The notes: generated by a model not told the origin, from the sequence alone. Shown: positions 34,816 through 43,998, counted from the stretch's first letter. The stretch is 64,000 nt of DNA from [Actinomadura] parvosata subsp. kistnae (GCF_900323885.1 NZ_OOHJ01000018.1:558001-622000); one strand, 5' to 3'. Translations and numbers: made by a program.

Positions 34816-37380
34816 ATGGAGTGGAGCGCTCCCGGTTACACGGAGATCAAGCAGCTCGGGGCGGGTGCCAGCGGGCGCGTCGTCCTCGCCGTGCACGACG
34901 AGACCGGCGTCAGAGTGGCGATCAAATACCTGTCCCAGGAGCTGGTGGGCAATCCCTCCGCCCTGCTCAGGTTCCAGTCGGAGGCCCGGCTGCTCACCAC
35001 CCTGCGCGACCCGCACATCGCCACCCTGTGGGAGTACATCCAGGACGACGGCGGCGCCGCCATCGTGATGGAGCTGGTCAACGGCGTCTCGCTGCGCGCC
35101 CTGTTACGCGAGAACGGCACCACCGAGCCCGAGGCCGCGCTCGTCGTCCTGAAGGGCTCCCTCCTGGGCCTGGCCAGGGCGCACTCCATGGGGCTCGTGC
35201 ACCGCGACTACAAGCCCGAGAACGTGCTCGTCCGCGACGACGGGGCCAGCAAGCTCGTCGACTTCGGCATCGCCGTGCACCAGGGCACCGCCGCCCACCC
35301 CGAGGGCACGCCCCCGTACATGGCGCCCGAGCTGTGGGAGGGCCGCCCCGCCTCGCCCGCGACCGACGTGTACGCCGCCACCGCCGTCTTCTTCGAATGC
35401 CTGACCGGGCACCGGCCCTACCGCTCCACCGAGCCCAGCGTCCTGGGCTACCAGCACGTGCACGCCCCGGTGCCCTTCCACGACGCGCCCGAGCCCGTAC
35501 GCGAGCTGATCCGGCGCGGGCTGGCCAAGGACCCGGCGCGGCGGCCCGACGGGGCGCTGACGTTCGTGGCGGAGCTGGAGGCCGTGGCCAGGGCCGCGTA
35601 CGGGGAGGACTGGGAGGAGCGGGGCAGGCGGCGACTGGCCGCGCTCGTCGCCCTGCTGGCGCTGCTGCTGCCCATGCCCCAGCCCGCGCCGCCCGAGACG
35701 GCCACGTCGCTGGCCCGCACCGTGTTCGACAACGTGCGCGGCCGGCTGGGCCGCAGCGCGCGCAGTGCCGTCCGGACGAACGGGCGGCGGCTGGCGATGG
35801 GCGGCGCCGTGAGCGCGGCGGCGGCCGTGGCCGTGGTGGTCGTGCTGGTCAACCGGCAGCCGCCGGAGCGGCCGGTCGGCGCGGCGGTGGTCGTGCCGCC
35901 CAGTCAGGTCACGACGGCGCCGGCCGCCGGGCCGCCGACGATCGAGGAGTCCACGCCGCCGCGCTCGCAGCCCGAACCCGAGAACGTCACGGGGCCGGAG
36001 ATCACGCCGCAGGTCGTCCCGCAGACCTCCCCCGAGGCGGACCCGCCCCGCCCGCCGACCTTCCGCGCCCAGCCACCGACGACCAGCGCCCGTCCCTCGA
36101 CGAACCGGCCCACGACGAACCGGCCCACCACCACCGCGCCCACAACCCCCACCACCACGCCTCCCACAACCCCCACCACCACGCCTCCCACGACACCGAC
36201 CACCACCCCGCCCACCACGCCGACCACGACCCCGCCTACGACGCCGCCGACCACCCCGCCGACCACGCCACCCACCACTCCCACCACCGAGCAGCCGCCC
36301 CCGGTCACCTCGGTGCTCGGGGTGAGCGTGGGTGAGCTCACGATCGGCGAGAACGGCGTGGCGGCGGGCACGATCGGCGTGCGGACCAGCGGCACCGGCG
36401 CCGTCACCGCGACCGCGACCTGGACGGCGCCCGGCGAGGAGACCCGCGTCGAGCGCCTGAGCCTCAGCGGCGCCGGCAGCTACGACCGGCGGCTGACCTG
36501 GTCGCTGGGCGAGGGGGCGTGCGGCAAGACGGTCACGCTGACCGTCACCACCTCCCCCGCGCCCGCCGGCGGCCCCCGCTCGGCGTCCGCGACGCTGCCG
36601 GCCTGCGCGACCAAGGTGACCGGGCTGAACGTCACGCTCGGCCTGCCCGCCGCCCCGGCACGTGCCGCGACCGCGCGGGTGCGGGTCACGGCGAGCGGCA
36701 CGGGCGAGATCCCGCTCACCGCCCGGTTCGCGGTGGACGGTGACCCGGTCTCCACCCGCTCCGCCACGTTGTCCGGCCGTACCTCCTACGACGAGACGTT
36801 CCGTCACGTGTTCCGGGCCCGCCCCTGCGGCTCGACGTTGTCGGTGCTGGTCAGCGCGGGCGGCATGACCGACACCGCGCGCGTCTCGGCGCCCTGCCCG
36901 ACCCAGGTGAAGCGGGTCTCGATCGGCGAGGTCGGCACCAAGGGCGGGCTGAGCGCGCCGGTCAGCGTCACCACGGGCGGCACCGGTCCGGTGCGGCTCA
37001 CGGTCAGGTTCAGGGCCGGCAAGGCCACGAACACCCAGACGGTCACCCTGTCGGGCGACACCTCCTACAGCCGGACGTTCGGCTACGAGGCGCGGCTGCC
37101 CTGTGGCACGAGCTGGTCCGTGACGGCCTCGACCGCCCCGGCGGCGGCCGGCGGCAGCGCCACCCGCAGCGGCACCACGCCGAAGTGCCCCGAGCCGGAG
37201 CCCACCAAGGAGCCGACCAAGGAACCGACCAAGCCGCCCACCAAGGAACCGACGAAGGAACCCACCAAGGAGCCCACGAAAGAACCCACGAGAGAGCCCA
37301 CGAAGGAACCGACCAAGGAACCCACCGGGAAGCCGACCCAGGAGGAGCCGAGCCCCGACGCGCCCGGCACCCTTGAGTGA
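34816..37380 (+). CDS. Receptor-type Ser/Thr protein kinase (PknB-like) with repeated extracellular domains
   Basis: An 854-residue kinase with GGGAGAGG upstream. Catalytic parts are complete: Gly loop LGAGASGRV (14-22), Lys37 in AIKYL, alphaC Glu56, HRDYKPEN (129-136), DFG (149-151) and MAPELWEG. A membrane helix follows at about 326-347 (AVSAAAAVAVVVVLVNRQP), then a TTPP linker of about 60 residues. Outside are three tandem modules of about 95 residues (about 498-790), each with a TSGTG/ASGTG-type strand, LSGxxSYxR(T)F motif and a Cys pair, and finally a KEPT repeat tail. It should sense a wall- or ligand-related signal and phosphorylate cytoplasmic Ser/Thr residues. Confidence 0.9.
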   Translation: MEWSAPGYTEIKQLGAGASGRVVLAVHDETGVRVAIKYLSQELVGNPSALLRFQSEARLLTTLRDPHIATLWEYIQDDGGAAIVMELVNGVSLRALLRENGTTEPEAALVVLKGSLLGLARAHSMGLVHRDYKPENVLVRDDGASKLVDFGIAVHQGTAAHPEGTPPYMAPELWEGRPASPATDVYAATAVFFECLTGHRPYRSTEPSVLGYQHVHAPVPFHDAPEPVRELIRRGLAKDPARRPDGALTFVAELEAVARAAYGEDWEERGRRRLAALVALLALLLPMPQPAPPETATSLARTVFDNVRGRLGRSARSAVRTNGRRLAMGGAVSAAAAVAVVVVLVNRQPPERPVGAAVVVPPSQVTTAPAAGPPTIEESTPPRSQPEPENVTGPEITPQVVPQTSPEADPPRPPTFRAQPPTTSARPSTNRPTTNRPTTTAPTTPTTTPPTTPTTTPPTTPTTTPPTTPTTTPPTTPPTTPPTTPPTTPTTEQPPPVTSVLGVSVGELTIGENGVAAGTIGVRTSGTGAVTATATWTAPGEETRVERLSLSGAGSYDRRLTWSLGEGACGKTVTLTVTTSPAPAGGPRSASATLPACATKVTGLNVTLGLPAAPARAATARVRVTASGTGEIPLTARFAVDGDPVSTRSATLSGRTSYDETFRHVFRARPCGSTLSVLVSAGGMTDTARVSAPCPTQVKRVSIGEVGTKGGLSAPVSVTTGGTGPVRLTVRFRAGKATNTQTVTLSGDTSYSRTFGYEARLPCGTSWSVTASTAPAAAGGSATRSGTTPKCPEPEPTKEPTKEPTKPPTKEPTKEPTKEPTKEPTREPTKEPTKEPTGKPTQEEPSPDAPGTLE

Positions 37381-37487
37381 TATTTCACCAGTTGTCGTAT
37401 ATCGGTAGCGGGAAAACGGTTCCCTCTGGTTAAGCTACGGTCCGTTTGATGAGGGTGGGGGCCCACTGAACTCCAGAGGAGTCCGTT

Positions 37488-39115
37488 ATGTACGGTGATG
37501 GGCCATGGGGGGTCCCCGGCTACACCGAGGTGCGCGAGCTCGGCTCGGGCGCGGCCGGTCGGGTGGTCCTGGCCAGGCGTGACTACGACGGCGCGGAAGT
37601 CGCCATCAAGTACCTCAGCGACGAGCTGAGATCCGACGTCGGGTTCGTCGCCCGGTTCCGGCACGAGGCCCGGTTACTGGCCACGCTGCAGAGCCAGTAC
37701 CACGCCCGGCTGATCGACTACGTCGAGGCCGGGCAGGGCGCGGCCATCGTCATGGAGCTGATCAACGGCGTGTCGCTGCGCGAGCTCCTCAGGTCCGAGG
37801 GGCCGACCGGCCCGGAGGCGGCGCTGACCGTGCTCAAGGGCTCGCTGCTGGGCCTGGCCTCCGCGCACGCGATCGGGGTCGTGCACCGCGACTTCAAGCC
37901 CGAGAACGTCATGGTGCGCGGCGACGGCACCAGCAAGCTCGTCGACTTCGGCATCGCGGTCCGCGTCGGCGACGAGGCCGGCGCCGCGGGCACGCCGCCC
38001 TACATGGCCCCGAGCAGTGGGCAGGCTCGCCGGCCGGCCCCGCCACCGACGTGTACGCGGCCACCGTCGTCTTCTTCGAATGCCTGACGGGCATGCGGCC
38101 CTTCCGCGCGCCCAACATGGCGGCGCTGGCCCGGCAGCACCAGAGCGCGCCGCCGCCGGTCGAGGAGGTTCCCGCGCCGCTGCAGGGGCTGGTCGAGCGC
38201 GGCCTGGCCAAGGACCCGGCCGAGCGGCCGCCGTCCGCGGAGGCGTTCCTGACGGAGCTGGAGGCCGTCGCGACGGAGGCGTACGGACCCGACTGGGAGG
38301 AGCGCGGACGCCGCCGCCTGGCCGCCCTGGCGGGCCTGCTGGTGCTGCTGTTCCCCAGCGCGCTCGAGGAGCCCGCCGAGACGCAGACCTCGCTCGCCGA
38401 GACGCACTTCCCCGAGCCCACCCGCCTCCTGAGCAAGCTGCCCGCCAAGATCGCCCTGGGCGCCGTCGGCGTGGGCGTGCTGGTCGCCGCCGTCGTGGTC
38501 ATCCTCACCTCCGGGTCCGCCGAGCCGGTGCTCCAGGCGGGCACCAGCTCCGTCACGCCCACCACCACGGAGGCGCTCACGCCCGAGCCCGAGGAGACCG
38601 TCCCCGAGGAGACGCCCGAGGAGAGCACCGAGCCCACCCTCGACCCGACCACCCCCGACCCCACCCCGACGGACACGGCCACCGCCGCGCCGCCGGTCGT
38701 CCAGCCGACCGCCACCGCCAAGCCCACCAAGACGGCCACCCCCACCCCCGTCAAGACGCCGCGCAAGACCAGGAAGCCCACCCCCAGCCGCACCCCCACC
38801 TCGACGCCGACACCGACCCCCGAGCCCGAGATGAGCGGCGAGGTGAACGACCGCACACCCACCACCAGGCCCACCACGCCGGCTCCGACGCCGACCCCGG
38901 TCCCCGTGACACCGACCCCGCCGCGCACCACCGCCACCACCCCGTCGGAGGAGCCTGGCGGCGACGACGAAAGCCCCACCGTCACGCCCGATGAGACGCC
39001 ACGGAGGGAAGCCGCCGGCGCACTGCTCGCGCTCGGCCTGGTGACGACGGGCGGCCTACCGGTCACACTTGCGGTGAGGCGCCGGATGGCGGGACGCCAC
39101 CGAAGGAAGCGTTGA
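37488..39115 (+). pseudogene. Second receptor Ser/Thr kinase, split by a one-base frameshift
   Basis: The first frame (37488-38087) encodes an apparently normal kinase start: LGSGAAGRV, AIKYL, HRDFKPEN, DFG, then GTPPYMAP. At 38010-38015 the sequence reads CCGAGCAG where MAPEQW needs CCGGAGCAG, so one G is missing; the frame is lost and ends at 38087. The second frame (from about 38018 to 39115) continues exactly with WAGSPAGPATDVYAATVVFFECLTG, the end of the kinase fold, a membrane helix (about 38455-38515), a Pro/Thr-rich region, and a second hydrophobic segment with a basic tail. Start 37488 has AGAGGAG. Either a true broken gene or an assembly error. It is a paralogue of the kinase directly upstream. 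Confidence 0.85.
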
Positions 39116-39137
39116 ACACGGCCGGGGGGCAACGGCG

Positions 39138-40577
39138 ATGGACAACCCTGGAAACGGAATCGCCGGGTTCCGGCTCACCGAGCACACCTGGATGACCGAG
39201 CTCGGCAACTGGATCGACGCCATCTCACCCGACGGCCGCAGGGCCGGCGCCCTGCTGTTCGATCCCAAGCTCATCGGCCTGCCCGGCGTGCGCGAGCGCG
39301 TCGTCCAGGCGGTCATGGCCGACCAGCGGCTCGTGCTGGCCGGGCTGACCGGGCTGATCCCCGTCGCCGACGTCGTGGCGGCCGGCGACCAGGTGTGGCT
39401 GCTCACCGCGCAGGCGGTCCGTCCCACGCTGGCCGACCTGCTCGCCGCCGGGCCGATCGACCCGAACGGGGCGGCGTCCTCGCTGGTGGAGACCGCCCAG
39501 ACGCTGCTCGCGCTGCACGCGGCCGGGGTCACGCACGGCTCGGTGCACCCGGGCACGGTGGTGATCACCTCGGAGGGCGTCTCGCTGCTGTCGGAGCGCG
39601 GCCTGTCCGACGCCATCCGCGCCCAGGTCTCGCCGCGCGAACGGGACGCCGCCGGCTGGGCCTCCCTGGCCCGCGGCCTGGCCGCCTCCTTCGGCCGCGA
39701 CGCGCCCGAGGCGGCCGAGCTGTTCGAACGCGTCGCCGCGACCGCCCAGACCCTGGGCCTCGGCACGGCCCGCGACCTGCTGGTCAACGAGCGGGGGCGG
39801 CTGCCCGGCGGCCGGATCAGCAGGGACGGGCTGGCCAGGGCGGCACGCGGGCGGTCGGCGTTCGCGCAGCCGCGCTCGTACGGGGCGGCGCCGATCGTGA
39901 CACCTCGGGACGAGGGCGACATCGTCACACTCCTGCACGTGCCGGGCCAGTCGGCGGGCCCACTCCCGTACGGCACGGACCCTGCACCCGGGTTCGGCAC
40001 GGATCCTGCACCCGATTACAGGACAGGACCTTCGACGGGGCCGCTCCAGTTCGGGCCCGGTGTCGGCACGCAGCCGCACGAGCCCGAGACGCCCGCCCAG
40101 CGCATCTGGCGGGAGGGCCGCGGCGAGGCGGACACCGTGCACCGCCCCGGCCGCCGCCCGCCGAGGGCGTCGCGGGCGCGGCGCCGGCGGACGGTCCTCG
40201 CCACGGCCGTCTTCGCCGTGATCATGGCGGGGGCGATCCTGGCCTGGTTCAAGCTGGGCAACGCACCCGACCTGGCGGTGAAGTCGATCGATGTGGTGGC
40301 GCCGAAGAAGACGCAGGGCTGCGGCAGCGCCGTGGTGATCAAGGGCACCGTCGTGACCAACGGTGCGCCCGGGGAGATCACCTATGAATGGCGCAAGAAC
40401 CTGGACAAGGAAGTCGTCAAGGGAACGCTGCGCACCAAGGACGGCCAGACGTCGTACACCGTGCCGCTGAGGTGGACGTTGCAGGGCAAGAGCAACGTCA
40501 AGGCCACCGCGACGCTGCGCGTCCTCACCCCGGGGCCGGTCATCACGGACAAGGCGAGCTTCACGTACAAGTGTTGA
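39138..40577 (+). CDS. Membrane pseudokinase-like protein with extracellular domain
   Basis: A 479-residue protein 22 bp after the second kinase. The fold follows a Ser/Thr kinase (LLTAQAVRPTLADLLAAGPI, SLVETAQTLLALHAAG), but key residues are gone: the HRDxKPxN loop is HGSVHPGTV (about 133-141), no DFG is seen, and the Gly loop is degenerate. About residues 200-350 are a linker with a 24-bp DNA repeat near 39983-40020. A membrane helix (about 353-375) leads to a single outside module of about 100 residues with two Cys and QTSYTVPLRW, similar to the modules of the kinase at 34816-37380. It is probably a catalytically dead partner or scaffold of the neighbouring kinases. Confidence 0.72.
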   Translation: MDNPGNGIAGFRLTEHTWMTELGNWIDAISPDGRRAGALLFDPKLIGLPGVRERVVQAVMADQRLVLAGLTGLIPVADVVAAGDQVWLLTAQAVRPTLADLLAAGPIDPNGAASSLVETAQTLLALHAAGVTHGSVHPGTVVITSEGVSLLSERGLSDAIRAQVSPRERDAAGWASLARGLAASFGRDAPEAAELFERVAATAQTLGLGTARDLLVNERGRLPGGRISRDGLARAARGRSAFAQPRSYGAAPIVTPRDEGDIVTLLHVPGQSAGPLPYGTDPAPGFGTDPAPDYRTGPSTGPLQFGPGVGTQPHEPETPAQRIWREGRGEADTVHRPGRRPPRASRARRRRTVLATAVFAVIMAGAILAWFKLGNAPDLAVKSIDVVAPKKTQGCGSAVVIKGTVVTNGAPGEITYEWRKNLDKEVVKGTLRTKDGQTSYTVPLRWTLQGKSNVKATATLRVLTPGPVITDKASFTYKC

Positions 40578-40627
40578 TCGCTCGTCCACCAATGCATCTC
40601 AAAGCGGTTCTTACTAATCTGGCCAGC

Positions 40628-41728
40628 ATGACCACGCAGACCCCCGCGGGCTGGTACCCGGACCCCTACGGAGAGCCCCGGCTCCGCTGGTGGGACGGCA
40701 ACCAGTGGACGGACGCCACTCACGCGCAGGAGCCGGGTCCGGCCCAGACCCAGCCGTCCTCCGGGCCCCAGCAGCCCCAGCCGCAGTTCCAGCCGCAGCC
40801 CCAGACGGGCCCCGGCTGGGCGGCGACGCCGGCGAACCCCACGGCCCAGTTCGGCCAGCCCACCTACGGGCAGGGCGCCTACGGCGCGCCCACGGCGCCC
40901 ACCCAGCAGCAGCCGCAGTGGCCCGGCGGCCCGCTGCCCGGCCCCGGCTACGGCCCGCCTCCGCCGCCCAAGCAGGGCAACCCGCTGCCGTGGGTGTTCG
41001 GCGGGCTCGCGGCGCTGCTCGTGCTCGCGCTGATCGTGGTCGGCGGCATCTTCTTCATCAACCGCGGCGACTCCGGCAGCATCGCCCAGCCGGAGCAGTC
41101 CGACACGTACGAGCCGCGGCAGCCGCCCAGCAACGAGCCGCCGTCGCAGCAGCAGCCCCTGCCCAGCCAGGGCGGCCAGTTCCCCGAGCCGGTCGACGGC
41201 GTCGTCACCGACCCCCGGGCCGGCGTCTCCTTCCAGGTGCCCGACGGCTGGAAGGTCGCCGCCCCCGCCGACGTCAACAGCGGCAGCCCCACCGACCAGC
41301 AGTTCACCGCCGGAGTGAAGGCCGTCTCCCAGGAGAACTACGAGGGCGACGGCGACTGGATCGGCAACGTCTACACCGGCGTGCTGAACGAGCTCTACCC
41401 GTACACCGGCGTCGCCGGCATGGGCGACACCGCCAAGGCCGTGTTCGTGCACTTCTCCACCCAGTACTACCAGCTCGCGCACGAGAGCCAGATCGTCTCC
41501 GACAAGGCCATGAAGATCGGCGACCGGGACGGGTGGGTGCTGCAGTTCCAGCTGGACTTCTCCAAGATCTCCGAGGAGAAGGGCTACAAGTGGAAGAAGG
41601 AGAACGGGGCCATCGTGCTGATGGATCGCGGCCAGGGCCAGAGCCCGGCGATCATCTACGTGTCCGTACCCGACAATCTCGGCACCGACGTCGTCGGCAA
41701 GGTGCTCAGCTCACTCAAGCCCGCCTGA
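40628..41728 (+). CDS. DUF2510 domain membrane protein
   Basis: A 366-residue protein. The ATG at 40628 directly precedes the DUF2510 module (GWYPDPYGEPRLRWWDGNQW, about 7-26). Then come a Pro/Gln-rich linker (about 35-115), one membrane helix (WVFGGLAALLVLALIVVGGIFF, about 122-143), and an outside domain (about 195-366) with VSFQVPDGWKVAAPADV, typical of small lipoprotein-like ligand-binding domains. The longer upstream reading frame is not supported. DUF2510 proteins often accompany kinases and cell-envelope functions in actinobacteria; the function is unknown. Confidence 0.78.
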   Translation: MTTQTPAGWYPDPYGEPRLRWWDGNQWTDATHAQEPGPAQTQPSSGPQQPQPQFQPQPQTGPGWAATPANPTAQFGQPTYGQGAYGAPTAPTQQQPQWPGGPLPGPGYGPPPPPKQGNPLPWVFGGLAALLVLALIVVGGIFFINRGDSGSIAQPEQSDTYEPRQPPSNEPPSQQQPLPSQGGQFPEPVDGVVTDPRAGVSFQVPDGWKVAAPADVNSGSPTDQQFTAGVKAVSQENYEGDGDWIGNVYTGVLNELYPYTGVAGMGDTAKAVFVHFSTQYYQLAHESQIVSDKAMKIGDRDGWVLQFQLDFSKISEEKGYKWKKENGAIVLMDRGQGQSPAIIYVSVPDNLGTDVVGKVLSSLKPA

Positions 41729-41796
41729 CCGGTGGCACTAGGCTGGTGGGGTAACAAGCGGGCGGATTGCTCCGAGCCGCTGGGCGAGGAGATCGA

Positions 41797-42390
41797 ATGA
41801 GTGACTTGCTGGTCTGGATCGACTGCGAGATGACCGGGCTCGACCTGAGCCGCGACGCGCTCGTCGAAGTGGCGTGCGTCATCACCGACAGCGAGCTCAA
41901 TCAGCTGGACGAGGGCGTCGACGTGGTCATCAAGCCGCCGCCGGAGTCACTGGAGCAGATGTCGCAGGTCGTACGCGAGATGCACACCGCCTCGGGGCTG
42001 CTGCCCGAGCTGGCGGGCGGCGTGACGCTGTCCGAGGCGGAGTCGCTGGTGCTCGACTACATCCGCCGCCACGTGCCCGAGCCGAAGAAGGCACCGCTGT
42101 GCGGCAACTCCATCGGCACCGACCGCACGTTCATCGCGCGCGACATGCCCGGGGTGGATGCCTATTTGCACTATCGGATGGTCGACGTGTCGTCGATCAA
42201 GGAGCTCGTCCGGCGGTGGTACCCGCGGGTCTACTTCGCCGCGCCCGAAAAGCAGGGCGGACACCGTGCTCTGGCCGATATCACCGAGAGCATCAGGGAG
42301 CTGCGCTACTACCGCTCGGCCATCTTCGTGGGCCAGCCCGGCCCCGACTCGGCCACCGCGAGAGCACTCGCCGAGCGTGTCACGGGCTAA
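41797..42390 (+). CDS. orn: Oligoribonuclease
   Basis: A 197-residue DEDDh exonuclease that degrades short RNA oligomers, including linear di-nucleotides from cyclic-di-GMP breakdown. The active site is complete: IDCEMTG (Asp9, Glu11), GTDRTFI and the closing HRALADI (His and Asp). The ATG has GAGGAGA upstream. The position directly before tRNA-His is the usual actinobacterial order. Confidence 0.97.
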   Translation: MSDLLVWIDCEMTGLDLSRDALVEVACVITDSELNQLDEGVDVVIKPPPESLEQMSQVVREMHTASGLLPELAGGVTLSEAESLVLDYIRRHVPEPKKAPLCGNSIGTDRTFIARDMPGVDAYLHYRMVDVSSIKELVRRWYPRVYFAAPEKQGGHRALADITESIRELRYYRSAIFVGQPGPDSATARALAERVTG

Positions 42391-42459
42391 ACCAGTGGCG
42401 TAAAGACTCCCGAATCCCGCTACACTTTTCCTGTGCCGCCACGACAACGGGTGGCCGTG

Positions 42460-42535
42460 GTGGGTGTAGCTCAGTTGGCAGAGCGCCAGGTTGTGGTCCT
42501 GGATGTCGAGGGTTCAAGTCCCTTCACTCACCCCA
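42460..42535 (+). tRNA. tRNA-His (anticodon GTG)
   Basis: Full cloverleaf by hand folding: acceptor GTGGGTG / CACTCAC with a G-T pair at position 4, D stem GCTC/GAGC, anticodon stem CCAGG/CCTGG around TTGTGGT (anticodon GTG), T arm GAGGG-TTCAAGT-CCCTT. The discriminator is C73 and CCA is encoded. The base before position 1 (42459) is G, as required for the extra G-1 of tRNA-His. A plausible -10 TACACT lies at 42421-42426. Confidence 0.98.
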
Positions 42536-42538
42536 AGC

Positions 42539-42570
42539 CGAACGGCCGGTCCATGAGGACCGGCCGTTCG
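42539..42570 (+). terminator. Intrinsic terminator after tRNA-His
   Basis: A perfect 14-bp stem (CGAACGGCCGGTCC with its complement at 42557-42570) closes an ATGA loop and is followed by CGTTTTCTTC. It starts three bases after the tRNA CCA end. Confidence 0.9.
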
Positions 42571-42692
42571 CGTTTTCTTCCGAGCAACCCCCCAAATCAT
42601 GACAATGCGGGTTATGCTCGCTGTCTAACGCTAACGCCGGCAGCACGGGGGCCATCGGCGATCTTGACAGTCTGCGCGCCCCCGGAGGCCGG

Positions 42693-42917
42693 ATGAGAGT
42701 CGACGACGCAGCTTTCGATAGCGTGTTCACGTCCTTGAGCAAGCGCGAGGCCGAGGTCATGGACCTGATCGCCACAGGCCAGTCCAACGGCCAGATCGCA
42801 CAACGACTGTTCCTCAGCGAGAAGACAGTCAAGAACCACGTCAACCGGATCTACGCCAAACTCGGGGTCGACTCGAGGGTCACCGCCATCGGGCTCTGGC
42901 GGTCACGCCGGCAGTAG
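42693..42917 (+). CDS. Single-domain LuxR-type regulator
   Basis: A 74-residue protein made almost entirely of a GerE/LuxR helix-turn-helix: LSKREAEVMDLIATGQSNGQ, then IAQRLFLSEKTVKNHVNRIYAKLGV. There is no receiver or sensor domain, so activity may be set by its own level or by partner proteins, as in WhiE/GerE-like solo regulators. It has its own transcription unit after the tRNA terminator. The gap on its 3' side holds repeated DNA. Confidence 0.8.
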   Translation: MRVDDAAFDSVFTSLSKREAEVMDLIATGQSNGQIAQRLFLSEKTVKNHVNRIYAKLGVDSRVTAIGLWRSRRQ

Positions 42918-43071
42918 CGATCGGCCACAGCTCTCACCCACCTCCGGGCCCCCACGCCCAGCCCGGAGGCCACCCCAACACGCGCCCGCGACCCGGCACG
43001 GCCACGCTTGTTACGGCCACCGCGGACGGTCCGTCCCTGTATGGCCACCATCCACGGCGCGCCATGTGCAC

Positions 43072-43647
43072 CACCAGGCTGGCCACCGTGCGCCTTGCGC
43101 CGGACCCCGCCGCACACCGTCCCGCCGACGCGGCGCCAGAAACGCCCGAGCCGCGACCACAGGCCACCGGGGCTTGCGTCGCGACGCCAGGACCGGCCCC
43201 CAGCGCCCCGCCACCACGCACCCGGGACCGCGTCACGGCACCAGGCCAGCCGCCGCGCACATTGCGCCGGACCCCGCCGCACACCGTCCCGCCGACGCGG
43301 CGCCAGGACCAACCCACGTCGCGGCGCGGAGACGGGCGCCCGCGTCACGACGGCCCCGCAGCGACCCGCACCCACGCGTGCCGCACAGCCCAGCACCAGG
43401 CTGGCCGCCGTCCGCGTTGCGCCGGGCCCCGCCGCACACCGTCCCGCCGACGCGGCGCCGGAAAGGCCCGAGCCGCGACCACAGCACCACCGAGCTTGCG
43501 TCGCGACGCCAACCGGCCGCATCGCGACGCCAACCGGCCCGCATCGCAACGCCACCCCGCACCCCGGACCTCGTCACGGCACCAGCCTGGCCGCCGTGCG
43601 TCTTGCGCTGGGCCCCGTCGTACGCTGTCCCGCCGGTGCGGTGCCGG
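43072..43647. repeat. Field of four interspersed ~68-bp repeats in a gene-free stretch
   Basis: The interval 42918-43695 holds no gene I can support. Within it a 68-bp unit beginning CACCAGGCTGGCC and containing CCGCACACCGTCCCGCCGAC occurs four times: 43072-43139, 43239-43306, 43394-43461 and 43580-43647 (the last more diverged). Between copies, a second block (CCCGAGCCGCGACCACAG ... TTGCGTCGCGACGCCA) is shared after copies 1 and 3, and CGTCACGG precedes copies 2 and 4, so a two-unit block of about 320-340 bp appears to have duplicated. All reading frames stay open because of base composition. Confidence 0.8.
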
Positions 43648-43695
43648 GGTGGGGTCGGGCGTGGCGGTAGGGGGCCGGGGGGTGATCATAGGAGG

Positions 43696-43992
43696 GTGGA
43701 CAGGACGCGTTTTTGGGTTGGGGCCGCCGGTGGGGTGGCGATGGTTGTCGCCGTGATGCTCGCCCTTACCGCCACCAACGTCGGTGTGATGGCGCTCTAC
43801 GTCGTGCTCTACCTCGTGGACGACCCCAGGCTGCTGGTCGTGCTGGCGGCCGTCGGGCTGGTAGCGGGGATCCTGGGCTCGGCGCTGCTGGCGGGGTCCA
43901 GGGAGCCGTGCAGGCGGGGGTTCGGGATTGCGCTCACCTCCGGGTGGGCGATGGTGGTGGTCGGGGTTCCGGTGTTTCTGATGGTGTCGTGA
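43696..43992 (+). CDS. Small integral membrane protein
   Basis: A 98-residue protein with three hydrophobic segments (VAMVVAVMLALTATNVGVMA, LLVVLAAVGLVAGILGSALL, SGWAMVVVGVPVFLMV). I do not recognise a family. GTG 43696 gives a natural basic N-terminus (MDRTRF), but AGGAGG lies directly against it, so ATG 43741 is an alternative. It ends 6 bp before the convergent XRE-PPOX gene. The upstream extension of this frame runs through the repeat field and is rejected. Confidence 0.55.
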   Translation: MDRTRFWVGAAGGVAMVVAVMLALTATNVGVMALYVVLYLVDDPRLLVVLAAVGLVAGILGSALLAGSREPCRRGFGIALTSGWAMVVVGVPVFLMVS

Positions 43993-43998
43993 TCAGGG

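Noticed and set aside
38990..39115. Sortase-anchored surface protein signal
   Set aside because: There is a hydrophobic segment and basic tail, but no LPxTG or related motif before it.
43072..43647. CRISPR array
   Set aside because: The repeats are long, imperfect, unevenly spaced and share spacer sequences; no cas gene is present.
43066..43692. Coding through the repeat field upstream of the small membrane protein
   Set aside because: The translation is Arg/Pro/His-rich and made of the 68-bp repeat; all frames are open there, and no ribosome binding site supports a start.
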